A DNA stretch of 64,000 nt from Haberlea rhodopensis. Lineage: Eukaryota > Streptophyta > Magnoliopsida > Lamiales > Gesneriaceae. Positions 31,683 through 42,320 of this stretch are shown here, in pieces. Position 1 is the first letter of the stretch; every line of letters starts with the position of its first letter. Where the stretch lies: NCBI GenBank assembly GCA_907163345.1, contig CAJQUN010000342.1, forward strand, positions 248,001 through 312,000, in the 5' to 3' direction. A program made the position numbers and the translations under genes. The notes beneath the pieces were generated by a model. The model worked only from the letters and a program-made list of their open reading frames with translations, searched no databases and had not been told where the DNA came from.

Positions 31683-34600
31683 CTAAACATAAATCATACC
31701 AGAAAATAGTTCGGGGTAATGCTGCATCATATGCCGCTCCGTCTCCCACGTAGCCTCCTCGACACCCCGACGATCCCACTGAACTTTGACCATCGGTATA
31801 ACTTTACTTCGTAGTCTGCGATCCTCACGATCCAGAATTCTGACTGGTCGTTCAACGTAGGATACATCTGAGTCTAACTGCACTTCAGTAGGCTGTAAAA
31901 CATGAGACGGTCTGGCTCATACTTCCGTAGCATAGAAACATGGAAAACATCGTGAATTCCAGATAAAGACGGCGGTAGAGCCAATCGGTAATCCAAAGTG
32001 CCGATACGCTGTAACACCTCATACGGTCCAACTTACCTCGGGGATAACTTTCCCCGCATACCAAATCGAACAACACCCCTGAAGGGTGAGATTTTCAAGA
32101 AGACCTTGTCTCCTACTTGAAATTCTAGCGGCCGTCGCCGCTTATTTGCATAGGCTGCTTGCCTATCTTGGGCCGCTTTCATCTTTAAGCGTATCATCTT
32201 AATCTTTTCCTCCATGTCCTTAATCATATCCGGTCCTCCGACCGCTTTACTCGTCAAGTCCTCCCAAAACAGCGGTGACCTACATCGTCGTCCGTAAAGA
32301 GCTTCAAAAGGGGCCATTTGAATGCTCGTCTGATAGCTGTTATTGTATGAGAACTCTACCAGTGGTATAGATTCTTGCCACGGAGTATCAAACTCCAAAA
32401 CACATGCCCTTAGAATATCTTCGAGCGTCTGTATAGTACGCTCCGTTTGGCCATCTGTCTGAGGGTGATAAGCTGTACTCAGTCTCACCTCGGTGCCCAA
32501 AGCTGTCTGGAGACCTTCCCAGAAATGAGAAGTAAACCTTGGGTCTCTATCAGACACGATCGAGACTGGAATCCCATGCAACCTCACTACATCCCGTACA
32601 TATAATTGGGCCATCTTTAGATACGTGAAAGTCATACTGTAAGGGATGAAATGAGCTACCTTCGTCAGCCTATCCACGATCACCCAGATCGCATCAAATC
32701 CAGAGGCCGACCTTGGCAAGTGGGTCACGAAGTCCATAGATATATGCTCCCACTTCCACTTAGGTACCTCCAAGCTCTTCAGCTCGCCACCAGGCCTCTG
32801 CCTCTCTGCCTTTACCTGCTGGCAGATCAAACATCTTTTAACGGAATTGATCACCTGGTCTCATGAGGCTTCAACTGTCTCGAAGCATAGGCTACCACTT
32901 GTCTGTCTTGCATCAATACGCAGCCCAAACCCTGCAATGATGCATCCGTGTACAAGGCAAACCTCTTATCCTCAGACGGAATCACCAATACTGGCGCTGT
33001 CGTCAAACGACGCTTCAATTCTTGGAAGCTTTCCTCACAAGCTTCGGACCAAAAGAATGGGACTCCTTTTTGAGTCAGCTGTGTCAATGGCTTAGCGATC
33101 TTAGAAAATCCCTCGACAAAACGTCGGTAATAACCTTCTAAGCCAAGAAAACTCCGTATCTCAGGTACAGAAGTGGGTGCTGCCCACTCCATCACAGCTT
33201 CAATCTTCCTGGGATCCACAGATATCCCTTGGCTAGATATGACATGGCCTAGGAATACCACGCTGTCCAACCAGAACTCGCACTTGCTAAGCTTTGCATA
33301 CAACTGATGATCCCTGAGGATCTGAAGTACTGTCCTCAAGTGCCGTACATGATCTTCTTCGGTCCGAGAGTAGATGAGTATATCGTCAATGAAAACTATG
33401 ACGAATTGGTCCAAAAATGGCTGGAACACCTTGTTCATCAAACTCATGAAAACAGCCGGGGCATTTGTCACCCCAAAAGGCATGACTAGGAATTCATAGT
33501 GTCCATACCTAGTCCTGAAGGCTGTCTTCTGGACATCCTCTTCTCTTACTCGAATCTGATGGTACCCCGACCTCAGATCGATCTTACTGTAGAGCCTCGT
33601 ACCCTGCAACTGATCGAACAAATCATCGATCCTCGGGAGTGGGTACTTATTCTTCACTGTAGCTTTGTTCAGTTGTCTGTAATCGATGCACAAACGCATC
33701 GAACCATCTTTCTTCTTCACAAATAAAACTGGTGATCCCCAGGGCGATACGCTAGGGCGTATATAGCCTTTATCAAGGAGCTCTTGCAACTGAATCTTTA
33801 ATTCCCTTAGCTCCGCTGGTGCCATCCTATAAGGGGCACGAGAAATGGCCGACGTCCCCGGAATAACTCAATCCCAAACTCGACCTCTCTCGTCGGTGGG
33901 AATCCGGGAATCTCCTTCGGAAAGACATCAGGGAACTCCGCCACTACGGGCACATCCTCAACTTTTACTTCTTCTTTCTTTTCCGTAACATCAACGGCAT
34001 AAATGAGATATCCTGAATGGCCTCGTTCCAATAACTGCGCCATCTTGACAGCAGATATCAACGGGATCTTAGAGCGAGAACCATCCCCATAGAACGTCCA
34101 TGGAACTCCCATATCGGATTTGAACCGTACAGTTCTCTGCCTGCAGTTCACAACTGCCTGATACCTGTTCACAACGTCGATGCCCAGAATGCAGTCAAAA
34201 TCTGACATTCCCAGAACAATCAAATCTGACCTTAGTTCTTTATCCTCAAAATAAATGAGGCCATTGTAGACGATCCGATCAGTATTCATACTTATTCCAG
34301 CGGGGGTCGAGACTATAAGAGGCGTGGGCGACGGAGAAGTGCATATGTGGTGTCTTTCCACAAAACTTGTTGACAAAAAAGAGTGTGACGCACCTGTGTC
34401 GATCAATATAAAAGCAGGGTGCGTAAATAAAAGACACGTACCCGCTATAACCTCCTCCGGAGCCGCTGAAGCTTGCTCCCTTGTCAATGCATAGACTTGT
34501 CCTTGAGGTGGCCCCATGGGCTGACCTCCATGCTGACGCGGCACAAATGGGGGTCTGTGCTGTGCTGTCCTATCCGCAGGCCTCCCCGCAGAACCCTGTT

Positions 34601-35570
34601 GACTTCCCCTGTTGGGACACTGTCTAGCAAAGTGGCCCTTGTCGCCACAAACATAGCACCCTACACAATCTTTCGGCGGATGTGGTTGCCCACAAAGAGT
34701 GCATTGGATCTTCCCGGATCTGTCTCCCTGAGACTGCCCCCTTCCAGATGGGGCATCACTCCTTCGGTTCCCCTTCCATCTATTGTCAGACCTCTTACCA
34801 CTGGACCTTGACGTCGATGAGTTCCCCCTTGACTTGAACTGATCACCCCTTGGCTTCAAATTATCCGGAGTGGATTTCTGAGAGGGTGCCGACGGTGGTA
34901 CAACTTCAGGGTATGCACCCACTCCTAGTTCGGCCAGCTCGGCCCGTGAGAGTGCATCGTCGAAACAAGTAGGGCCATAAGTGATCACCCTATCGTACAA
35001 CTCCGGCCTCAAACCTTTCATGAAATTCCTCATCTTTGCTTGCGTGCTCGTGGCAATGTGAGGCACATATCTGAGCAAGGAGCAAAACTGAAGAGCATAA
35101 TCTGACACTGACATATTACCTTGCTTGAGGTGAGTGAATTCATCTTCCTTAGCCTGTCGTGCTGCAGCCGAGAAATAACGGTTCAGAAAGCGAGTTCGAA
35201 ACATTTTCCAGTTAACTTCATGACCTTGAGCCTCTTGCTCTACCACAGTGGTCTTCCACCACATTAACGCCTTCTTGGCCAATTGGAACTCTGCTAACCG
35301 TATCCATGCTGTCTTCGCACATGGGGCTGCCACAAAGATCTGCTCTATTCTTTCTAACCATTCCTCAGCTCATTCCCCAGTTTCGGTTCCTTCAAAGGTT
35401 GGGGGTCGGTAAGCAAGAAATTGAGTTAAGCTTAGCTCCCCTGGCAACAACTGTTGTTCGGCCGGTTCATCATCAAAAGCTGGCGGGGGTAGGGGATTCG
35501 TACGCCCCGCACTTGCATTGACGCTCACTGCGTCACCTACCTCCACATTTGCTGCCATACTGCAACACAA
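31683..35570 (-). pseudogene. Tekay gag-pol of element D, frame-broken with internal deletion
   Basis: Compared with 21488-26053, gag opens at 35570 and meets a TGA at about 35370-35372. The next open part (33807-35333) spans gag, the zinc knuckle CYVCGDKGHFARQC and protease LIDTGAS, then shifts frame by a short deletion before RT. RT (32851-33825) is open with FIDDIL and reaches RNase H LYTDAS. At about 32855 sequence coding for roughly 220 residues is missing, so ...LKPHETR joins directly to the integrase finger ...KRCLICQQ. The integrase core (to 32033) keeps its DDE motifs. The GPY region and chromodomain are out of frame (31683-31883). Confidence 0.9.
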
Positions 35571-35748
35571 GGGTTAACAACAAGATCCAAAAGCAGTTCG
35601 TATAAGACTTCGTTAGATAAACAAAACATGTTAGCACAACATCATATACTTCATATGCAACTTATGCACAAAACATGTTCGAAAGTAAGCACCTAGCTAA
35701 CTTATTGCTAAGGCTACCCTTCACTCATCCCCGGGTTATCTAACCACT

Positions 35749-35760
35749 GCTCTGATACCA
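35749..35760 (-). other. Primer-binding site of element D (iMet-tRNA)
   Basis: The minus strand reads TGGTATCAGAGC, four bases from the 5' LTR boundary. Confidence 0.92.
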
Positions 35761-35764
35761 CTAA

Positions 35765-37784
35765 TGTAGGGTCTTCCTACCTTAACTTCATATAGTACAC
35801 ACGAATTGGACCGAACATGCATTTATAACCTCTTAAGGGTTCCGGTTGTAGCTTGAGCTAAGGAGATTACATGCCAAAATAAAATTTCCAAAAGCTATTT
35901 AATTACATTCCCATTAATGAATGTTAAAGCTATAGGTTTACACTACTCCTAGAGTAGAGACTATCAAAATCCTGCATTCTACATTCATCTTGCTTCCTTT
36001 AGCTCCCTTCCTCAACCCGACCCTAGGCCCTTGGTCCAAAAGTGTACCTACAGGGATAACACATCGTGAGCATATACAAATTTACTTAACATTATATCAA
36101 AAGCATACAATAATGCATAACATCCTAGTTAAGTAAAGGTTATTGGTCGTCCTTCGACTTCCATTGTTATCCCTGACTCTTATTCATATATTAGGGCGTC
36201 TTACCCCATTGTATGGCATCTTACCATATCATAATCATCGTGTGGCATCTTACCACGTGGGCATCTTACCCAATCATATGGCGTCTTGCCATGTCATAAA
36301 CATTGCGTGGTATCTTACCACGGGGCATCTTACCCAATCATATACTTTGGGTGGCATCTTACCACGCGGGCGTCTTACCCAATCATACACGTCGTATGAC
36401 CTTATCATAAACTTCATCATCATAAACGTCATCATAAACATCATCATCATAGCATCATCATAAACGTCATCATCGTAACCATCATCATAAACATCTTTAT
36501 CATAACGTCATCCTAACATTATCATAAACATCATCATCGTAACATCATCATAAATATCATCATAACCATCATCATCGTAAACATCATCATAAACATCTTC
36601 ATCATAAACATCATCATAAGCATCATCATAAACATCATCATCGTAAACATCATCATAATATGTAAGGGTATGGTTTACCGTCCGATGCTCGTACGTCTCT
36701 TACGTACCTTAATTCCCAAAATGGAGAAAGTCGGGGGACTTTATCTCCTTGAAGTCGTGGGCACCTGGGATGGTTCTACATAACCATACAAATTGATATT
36801 AGAAGCTAAACATAGTCCAATATCCAAAAATCCCACATAAATATCAAAAATCCCCCTTTTTACAGCTCGCGATCGATCGCTGCCCAGGCGCGATCGATCG
36901 CGAGATCACACTGGACGAGGGGCAAAAATTCTCTTCTTGGCGATCGATCGCCACTTTTGGCGCGATCGATCGCCACTTTTGGCGCGATCGATCGCCATCC
37001 TCGCCGATCGATCGCCCAAGAGTGGCGATCGATCGCCAAATGCTACTGGCGGACACTGGAGGCTCGAGATCGATCGCCAAGAACGGGCGATCGATCGCCG
37101 TGTGCTGTACTCCGAAATTTCGCCATTAATGCTCATTTTTCAAGCTCCTCCTCATGCCACCCAAAACCAAATTTCCTCACAACTTCAATAACATCATAAC
37201 CCACTAAAACCCACATAAAACACTTCAAAAATCATACCCCAACCATAAACAACACATACCCAAACAAACCCACATAAAACATCAAAAACTTAACCCATTT
37301 CAACACCAAACATCATAAAACTTATAGGAATGGTTCCATACCTCTTCTAGGCTCCAAATCCTAGCAAAGATCACACAAACAAAGTTTTTGTGGGACTTTT
37401 CTTCTTCTCTTTTGGTGGAACTCGAAAATGGGAGGGTTTGGGGTTTGGAAAGTGATTTGGGGATTTTTTTAATAAAGTGAAAGGTAAAGTGGGGGTTAAA
37501 GTGATGGGTAGAGGATTTAAAAAGGGGTTGCTTTAACTTAATTAAAAAATTGTACCCCAAACTTAACATAATGTATTAAAATGCTCCAACATAGTATTTT
37601 AAAAGCATTTTACAAAAATGCTCCAAACTTCATCTAAAATCACATCCTCCTCATATTAAAAAAATCAACACAATTAAATCATGTTAACATCTTAATACCC
37701 AACACATAAATCCATCAACACATGATTCATCATATAAACATAATTAATGCCTTGATTGCAATTAATTAATTTCGAGGCATCACA
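35765..37784 (-). repeat. 5' LTR of element D (right copy)
   Basis: A 2020-bp LTR about 1% different from 29628-31624. The CATCTTA hairpins recur at 36195-36385 and the dyad box is complete here (36691-36707). The array at 36867-37100 has nine palindromes because one 24-bp unit (CACTTTTGGCGCGATCGATCGC) is duplicated relative to the left LTR. Confidence 0.92.
36867..37100. promoter_or_regulatory. CGATCGATCG palindrome array (D, right LTR)
   Basis: There are nine sites. It has one more than the left LTR through a tandem duplication at about 36951-37000, which shows that these arrays can expand by unit duplication. Confidence 0.8.
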
Positions 37785-37898
37785 TTTTATATACCTATTG
37801 GATTGTGCATTGTGGATGTAAATACATGTTGAATTATGCATTGTGATTGCATATATGTATGTTGGATATTTGGTGCATATCCCATGAGTCATGGTTAT
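37785..37898 (+). mobile_element. LTR G, segment 2
   Basis: It starts with D's TTTTA duplication and ends with GTTAT (37894-37898), the duplication of Athila element B. The 'gcattgtgattgcatat' and 'cccatgagtcatgg' text matches the Tekay-type LTR position after the dyad box. Confidence 0.7.
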
Positions 37899-37970
37899 TG
37901 ATAGGCTTAGATTTTAAGTGTTTTTAGCTGTAATTTCTTCCATTTTTTCGTACTTTTTCCTGGATGATAT
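37899..37970 (+). repeat. 5' LTR of Athila B, first fragment
   Basis: It matches the start of the 3' LTR (44934-45006). It breaks at TGGATGATAT, where LTR L begins. Confidence 0.85.
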
Positions 37971-38886
37971 TGTAATACCCCCGAAATGTTATATGATTAT
38001 GTGCTATGATGATGATTTATGTTAAGTTTAAGGGTTGTGGTGTAATTAATTTGGGGGAATATAATTACGCTATGATAATATGATGTGGGGAACATGTTGG
38101 GTGTTTTAAAGGATGTATTAATTAAATGAAGATGAAAAATATCGAGTTAGGATATTTTTAATACATCGTGCTAAATACCGGGACACAATTAAACACCACA
38201 TGACCACCCAACCCACACCACCCACCCCCATCACTCGGTCACCTCACCCTCCCCCACTTGTTCAACCCATACCCCCCACTTGTGCAACCCATGCTACCAC
38301 TCAATCAACCTCCATCTCCTTCTCTCCTCCTCCTTTCCCTCTTCCTTTCCCCTCTTTTCATCCCTGAAGTGCTGCAAATTAAGGGGGAAAAGCTGGAATT
38401 ATTAGGTGTAAAAACCTTGCAAGAAGAGGAGCAAAAAGAGAGGGGTAAGTGAGTACTTTGTTTTTCTGAGTTTTGGTTAAGTTTGGGTTTGGTGGGATGA
38501 TTCTTATGCATGTTAAGTGTAGGTTTGGGTGAAACCTTGGTATGTGTGCTTACATGGTAGTATTATGTAACTACTAGCATGGTTGTTCGAACATGTTACA
38601 TGTTTTATGTGATAGATTTCTAGTTATGAAACTATGTGCTCGAAAATCTGGGCAAAGAAGAACACACTCTGTTTTCTGTATAGGTTGGTTGAGGATGAAG
38701 ATTATGATGATGTTATGAAGCATGTTAGCTTAGGTTTTGCTAAACCTTTAATTTGAATACATACATGGTAATTTTATGAAGCTGGTAACATTTTTGTTCA
38801 AGCATGTTTTATGCCTTATGAAGTAGAAATGATGGTGTGAAATGAGGTGCTCAAAAATCTGGGGAAGTCCCGATTTTTTCAGAGCT

Positions 38887-39108
38887 CTCGATCGATCGAG
38901 ATTTGGTCCCGATCGATCGAGCGAGGCAGAAAGCTTAAGGCATGGTTTGAATTTCAGGCGCCGATCGATCGAAGGATTTCTCGATCGATCGGTGAAGCTC
39001 CTCGATCGATCGGTAAAATATTTCGATCGATCGATCGAGGCAGAATGGTTGAGCACTGTTGTGCACAGTTTCTCGATCGATCGAGACCTCGGGGCCGATC
39101 GATCGAGA
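38887..39108. promoter_or_regulatory. CGATCGATCG palindrome array (LTR L)
   Basis: There are eight sites with mixed arms (CTC/GAG, CC/GG). Pairs are followed by GAGCGAGGCAGAAAG, ATCGAGGCAGAATGGTTGAGC and GAGAGGCAGAATGTTGA. These linkers resemble the Athila LTR linkers (for example 2632-2654) more than those of the other Tekay LTRs here. Confidence 0.8.
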
Positions 39109-39340
39109 GAGGCAGAATGTTGAAAAATAAAATGATGTTTTATTTTGTTAAGTTTATGATGTGAGATGGTATTGAGGCATCTAATATGGTATTGTGTGGT
39201 CTTGTAGAGCCACCCCAGGTACCAGCACAATCAAGGAGATAAGTCTGTTGACTCCTCCTCCTTTTGAAAAGGTACGTAAGAAGCGTACGGGCATCGGACG
39301 GTAACGCACTCCTAACTCTGACCATGCATTAATTTCATAA

Positions 39341-39716
39341 GTATTTATGATGATGATGTTAACGAGGATGAGTATGATAAGTAAGTTTATGATGATGATG
39401 ATTATGATGATGATGTTTATGATGATGATGTTTACGATGATAATTATGATAAGTAAGTTTATGATGATGATGATTATGATGATGATGTTTATGATGATGA
39501 TGCTTACGATGATGATTATGATGATGATGTTTATGATGATGATGCTTACGATGATGTTTATGATGATGATGTTTACGATGATGATGCTTACGATGATGAT
39601 TATGATGATGATGTTTATGATGATGATGTTTACGATGATGATTATGATAAGTAAGTTTATGATGATGATGTATATGATGATGATGTTTATGATGATGATT
39701 GTGATAAGTAAATTTA
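39341..39716. repeat. GATGATGATGTTTAT microsatellite
   Basis: Imperfect GAT-based repeats in LTR L, the inverted counterpart of the CATCAT arrays in element D. The Met-rich ORF (plus) and His-rich ORF (minus) over it are artefacts. Confidence 0.9.
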
Positions 39717-39736
39717 CAATAATGATATACGATGTT

Positions 39737-39972
39737 TATAAGGGTAAGATGCCCATATGGTAAGATGCCATACAATGTTATAATGTGGTAAGATGCCACG
39801 GGGTAAGATGCCCATATGGTAAGATGACATACGATGTTATTATGTGGTAAGATGCCACTGGGGTAAGATGCCCATATGGTAAGATGCCATACGATGTTAT
39901 TATGTGGTAAGATGCCACTGGGTAAGATGCCCATATGGTAAGAGGCCATATGATGTTATTGTGTGGTAAGAT
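39737..39972. repeat. Tandem TAAGATGCC hairpin units (LTR L)
   Basis: About four units of roughly 60 bp alternate GGGTAAGATGCCC, TGGTAAGATGCCA and GTGGTAAGATGCCAC. The stems differ but remain self-complementary around TAAGATG, the complement of the CATCTTA loop seen in element D. Confidence 0.7.
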
Positions 39973-40043
39973 ACCGTGCACTTGCGGTAGAATCGCTTCA
40001 CACTACACTTTGAAATATTTTCTGTTTAAAAATAAAGCGGTCA
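39973..40043 (+). repeat. 5' LTR of Athila B, last fragment
   Basis: GTGCACTTGCGGTAGAATCGC through AATAAAGCGGTCA matches the end of the 3' LTR at 46405-46467. Confidence 0.85.
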
Positions 40044-40049
40044 AGTTTT

Positions 40050-40067
40050 TGCCGCCGTTGCCGGGGA
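40050..40067 (+). other. Primer-binding site of Athila B (Asp-tRNA type)
   Basis: TGCCGCCGTTGCCGGGGA differs from the Asp-tRNA primer site at its third base (C for G). Confidence 0.85.
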
Positions 40068-40239
40068 CTAATCTGTATAATATCATACGAGATTAGTTAA
40101 TTATAATTTAGCCAATTCTTTATTATTGCATTTTTGTTTTTTCTTTTTCTTTTTCTTTTGTTGATCTTTGTTAATAATTTTGTATATTTTTTGTTGTCTC
40201 ATTTTGTCTGATTCAGTACAGGAAGCAATTGTCTAGTGC

Positions 40240-41521
40240 TTGCTCAGAAGAGAGGAGCCCATTCTCGAGCCATTTGATCCGGAGATAGAGAGAACTCTAC
40301 TAAGAAGATTACGAGAAGCTCGAGCAATGGCTGACAATAATGAAGCACAAAACCCAAGATCAATGATGGACTTTGCACAACCGGCATTTCATGGATCTTT
40401 ATCCAGTATCACAAGGCCGACGATTCAAGCAAACAACTTTGAGATCAAGCTGGCGATTATCCAGATGATACAGCATTCTGTAATGTTTGGGGGAGCTGCC
40501 TCGGACGATCCGAACAATCACCTCTCTAACTTTTTGGAGATCTGTGACACGTTTAAACATAATGGCGTCTCCGACGACGCCATCAGGTTAAGGCTCTTTC
40601 CTTTTTCATTATGAGACAAGGCTAAATCATGGTTGAATTCACTACCTGCAGGTTCAATAACAACATGGGAAGGGATGACAAAAGCATTTTTATCGAAGTA
40701 CTTTCCCCCTTCCAAGACAGCAAAGATGCGGAACGATATCACGACATTTGGGCAATTCGACCCTGAGACGTTATATGAAGCGTGGGATCGTTTTAAAGAA
40801 TTGTTGAGGAGATGCCCACACCATGGTCTACCCATATGGCTGCAGGTACAAACTTTCTATAATGGTTTGTTTTCTGCTAACCGCTCATGATAGATGCAGC
40901 ATCTGGGGGATCAATAATGAGGAAGACACCGGAAGAAGCATATGAACTATTGGAGGAAATGGCGTCCAATAGCTACCAGTGGCAGTCAGAGAGGAACACA
41001 CCATTGAAACCAATAGGAGTCCATCAAGTGGATGAGATTACTGCTCTTTCGGCTCAGTTGGAAGCTATGAACCGGAAGATAGACAGCATGGGAGCAGCAG
41101 CGATGCAAGCTCAAGCTATCTTCTGTGACTTGTGTGGAGGCGGTCATCCTAGCATCGAATGCCAGGCAGGTAACCAATTTAACCAATCTATTGAAGCTGT
41201 GAATTTTGTGGGTAACAGGCAGCAGAACAATCCGTACTCGAACTCCTACAATCCGGGGTGGAGGAACCACCCAAATCTGAGATGGTCGAACCAGGAGAAT
41301 GTGTTAAACCCACAACCACAGGCAGGGTTCACACAAAAACCGAGTATGGAAGAACTGATGGCCAAGTTGATTTCGTCGATGGAGGTGGGATGCAAAATCA
41401 AGATGCATCGATTACGAATTTGGAAGTGCAAATAGGGCAGTTGGCAACGTTGATTTCGGGAAGGACGCAAGGTACACTCCTGAGTGATTCTGTGAAGAAT
41501 CCGAAGGAGCAGTCAAGTTGA
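40240..41521 (+). pseudogene. Athila-type gag of element B, broken
   Basis: The translation follows Athila gag: FDPEIERTL near the start, a likely ATG at 40327 (MADNNEAQNP), then WLNSLPAGSITTWEGMTKAF, LYEAWDRFKELLRRCPHHGLP and QTFYNG. After that come a zinc knuckle CDLCGGGHPSIEC (CX2CX3HX4C) and the C-terminal LEVQIGQLATLI. A TGA interrupts at 40612-40614, where Athila gags normally have RDKAKAW; this looks like a C-to-T change of an Arg CGA. Frames shift near 40885 and again near 41385. The product cannot be made whole. Confidence 0.88.
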
Positions 41522-42320
41522 TAGACGAGGAGGTGACAGTCCAGCTTGGGACTATAAATTAAGAACTTTCTTTTCCTTCCTCGAGTTTTGTTTTTAATTC
41601 CTTGTTTTAGTTTGTTTTGTTGTTATTTGTGTTTCTAGTTTATCCGTGAATGAATTCGTGAAATTTTATTGTAGGTGTAAGAACAAGAGTAATAAGGATG
41701 TAGGCGAGGCAACCTGAGGGAAAAGTTTTTGAAAAATAGCAATTTTTATCTACTGGTGCTGGCGATCGATCGAGACAAATTTTCGATCGACCGCCCGGAA
41801 CTTTTAAAATACGATTTGAGTTACTGCCTCGCTCGATCGATCGAACGAGAGAAAATTTTGAAAAAAATAGGGCACCGAAGAGCTTCTGCACATAATCAAA
41901 ATCATTTTCTCTCCTCTCCAACACAACCCCAAATCGCCTCTCAAAAACTCTTCATCTAATCTCATCCATATCTCATCCAATTTCCAATTTACTTCAAATC
42001 TTTGAAGTAATAATTGTTCTAATGAGTTTTAATTGAAGATTTGAAGAATTACAAGCCAAATTGGGTAGAAGTGCATCCAAAAGAGAATTCCACGCCAAGT
42101 GCCAAACTCGTCCAAGATCAGATTTTTAATTGGTAATTGGTTTCCAATTTCATATCGTTTATTCTTTTGGTGCAAGTAGATTGTTGTAGTTGAATTGGGT
42201 AAAGAAGGATCAAAGTTTGGGGGAATTATTGTTGTGTTGAGGGGTATTGGCTTTGCAGTGTTTGTGGTGTGGTGTTTAGTTGCATTTAAGCGCGATATTT
42301 GAGAATAATTTAGTAAGATA
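41522..42320 (+). other. Spacer between the two genes of Athila B, with inverted palindromes
   Basis: An AT- and pyrimidine-rich stretch without ORF, possibly an internal promoter or leader for the second gene. Three CGATCGATCG-type sites lie at about 41761, 41782 and 41831. The accompanying ACTGCCTCGCTCGATCG is the reverse complement of the GAGCGAGGCAG linker seen in LTR arrays. This array copy is therefore inverted and outside an LTR. Confidence 0.6.

Larger units (their letters stand above)
29628..37784 (-). mobile_element. Tekay-type element D (internally deleted)
   Basis: An 8.16-kb element with LTRs 29628-31624 and 35765-37784, ending TGTAGGG...GGCATCACA, with target duplication TTTTA on both sides. 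It has an iMet primer site and the polypurine tract AAGTAGGGGAGTAA on the minus strand. The coding interior lacks the end of RNase H and the integrase zinc-finger region and has several frame breaks. By eye the LTRs differ at about 22 sites plus a 24-bp duplication. It inserted in LTR G. Confidence 0.93.
37971..39972 (+). mobile_element. LTR L (Tekay-type), truncated, inside the Athila B LTR
   Basis: It begins TGTAATACCCCCGAAATG, a natural Tekay-type LTR start, and runs through the ATACATCGTGCTAAATACCGGGAC start region, a palindrome array, the dyad box (39271-39285), a GATGAT microsatellite and CATCTTA-type hairpins in inverted form. The last several hundred bases of a normal LTR are missing. 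At 39972/39973 it joins GTGCACTTGCGG from the end of the Athila LTR, so one deletion removed the end of L and most of the Athila 5' LTR. No coding content. Confidence 0.8.

Noticed and set aside
39347..39949. Met-rich (plus) and His-rich (minus) ORFs
   Set aside because: They arise from the GATGAT microsatellite and TAAGATGCC repeats of LTR L; no protein-like composition outside the repeat.
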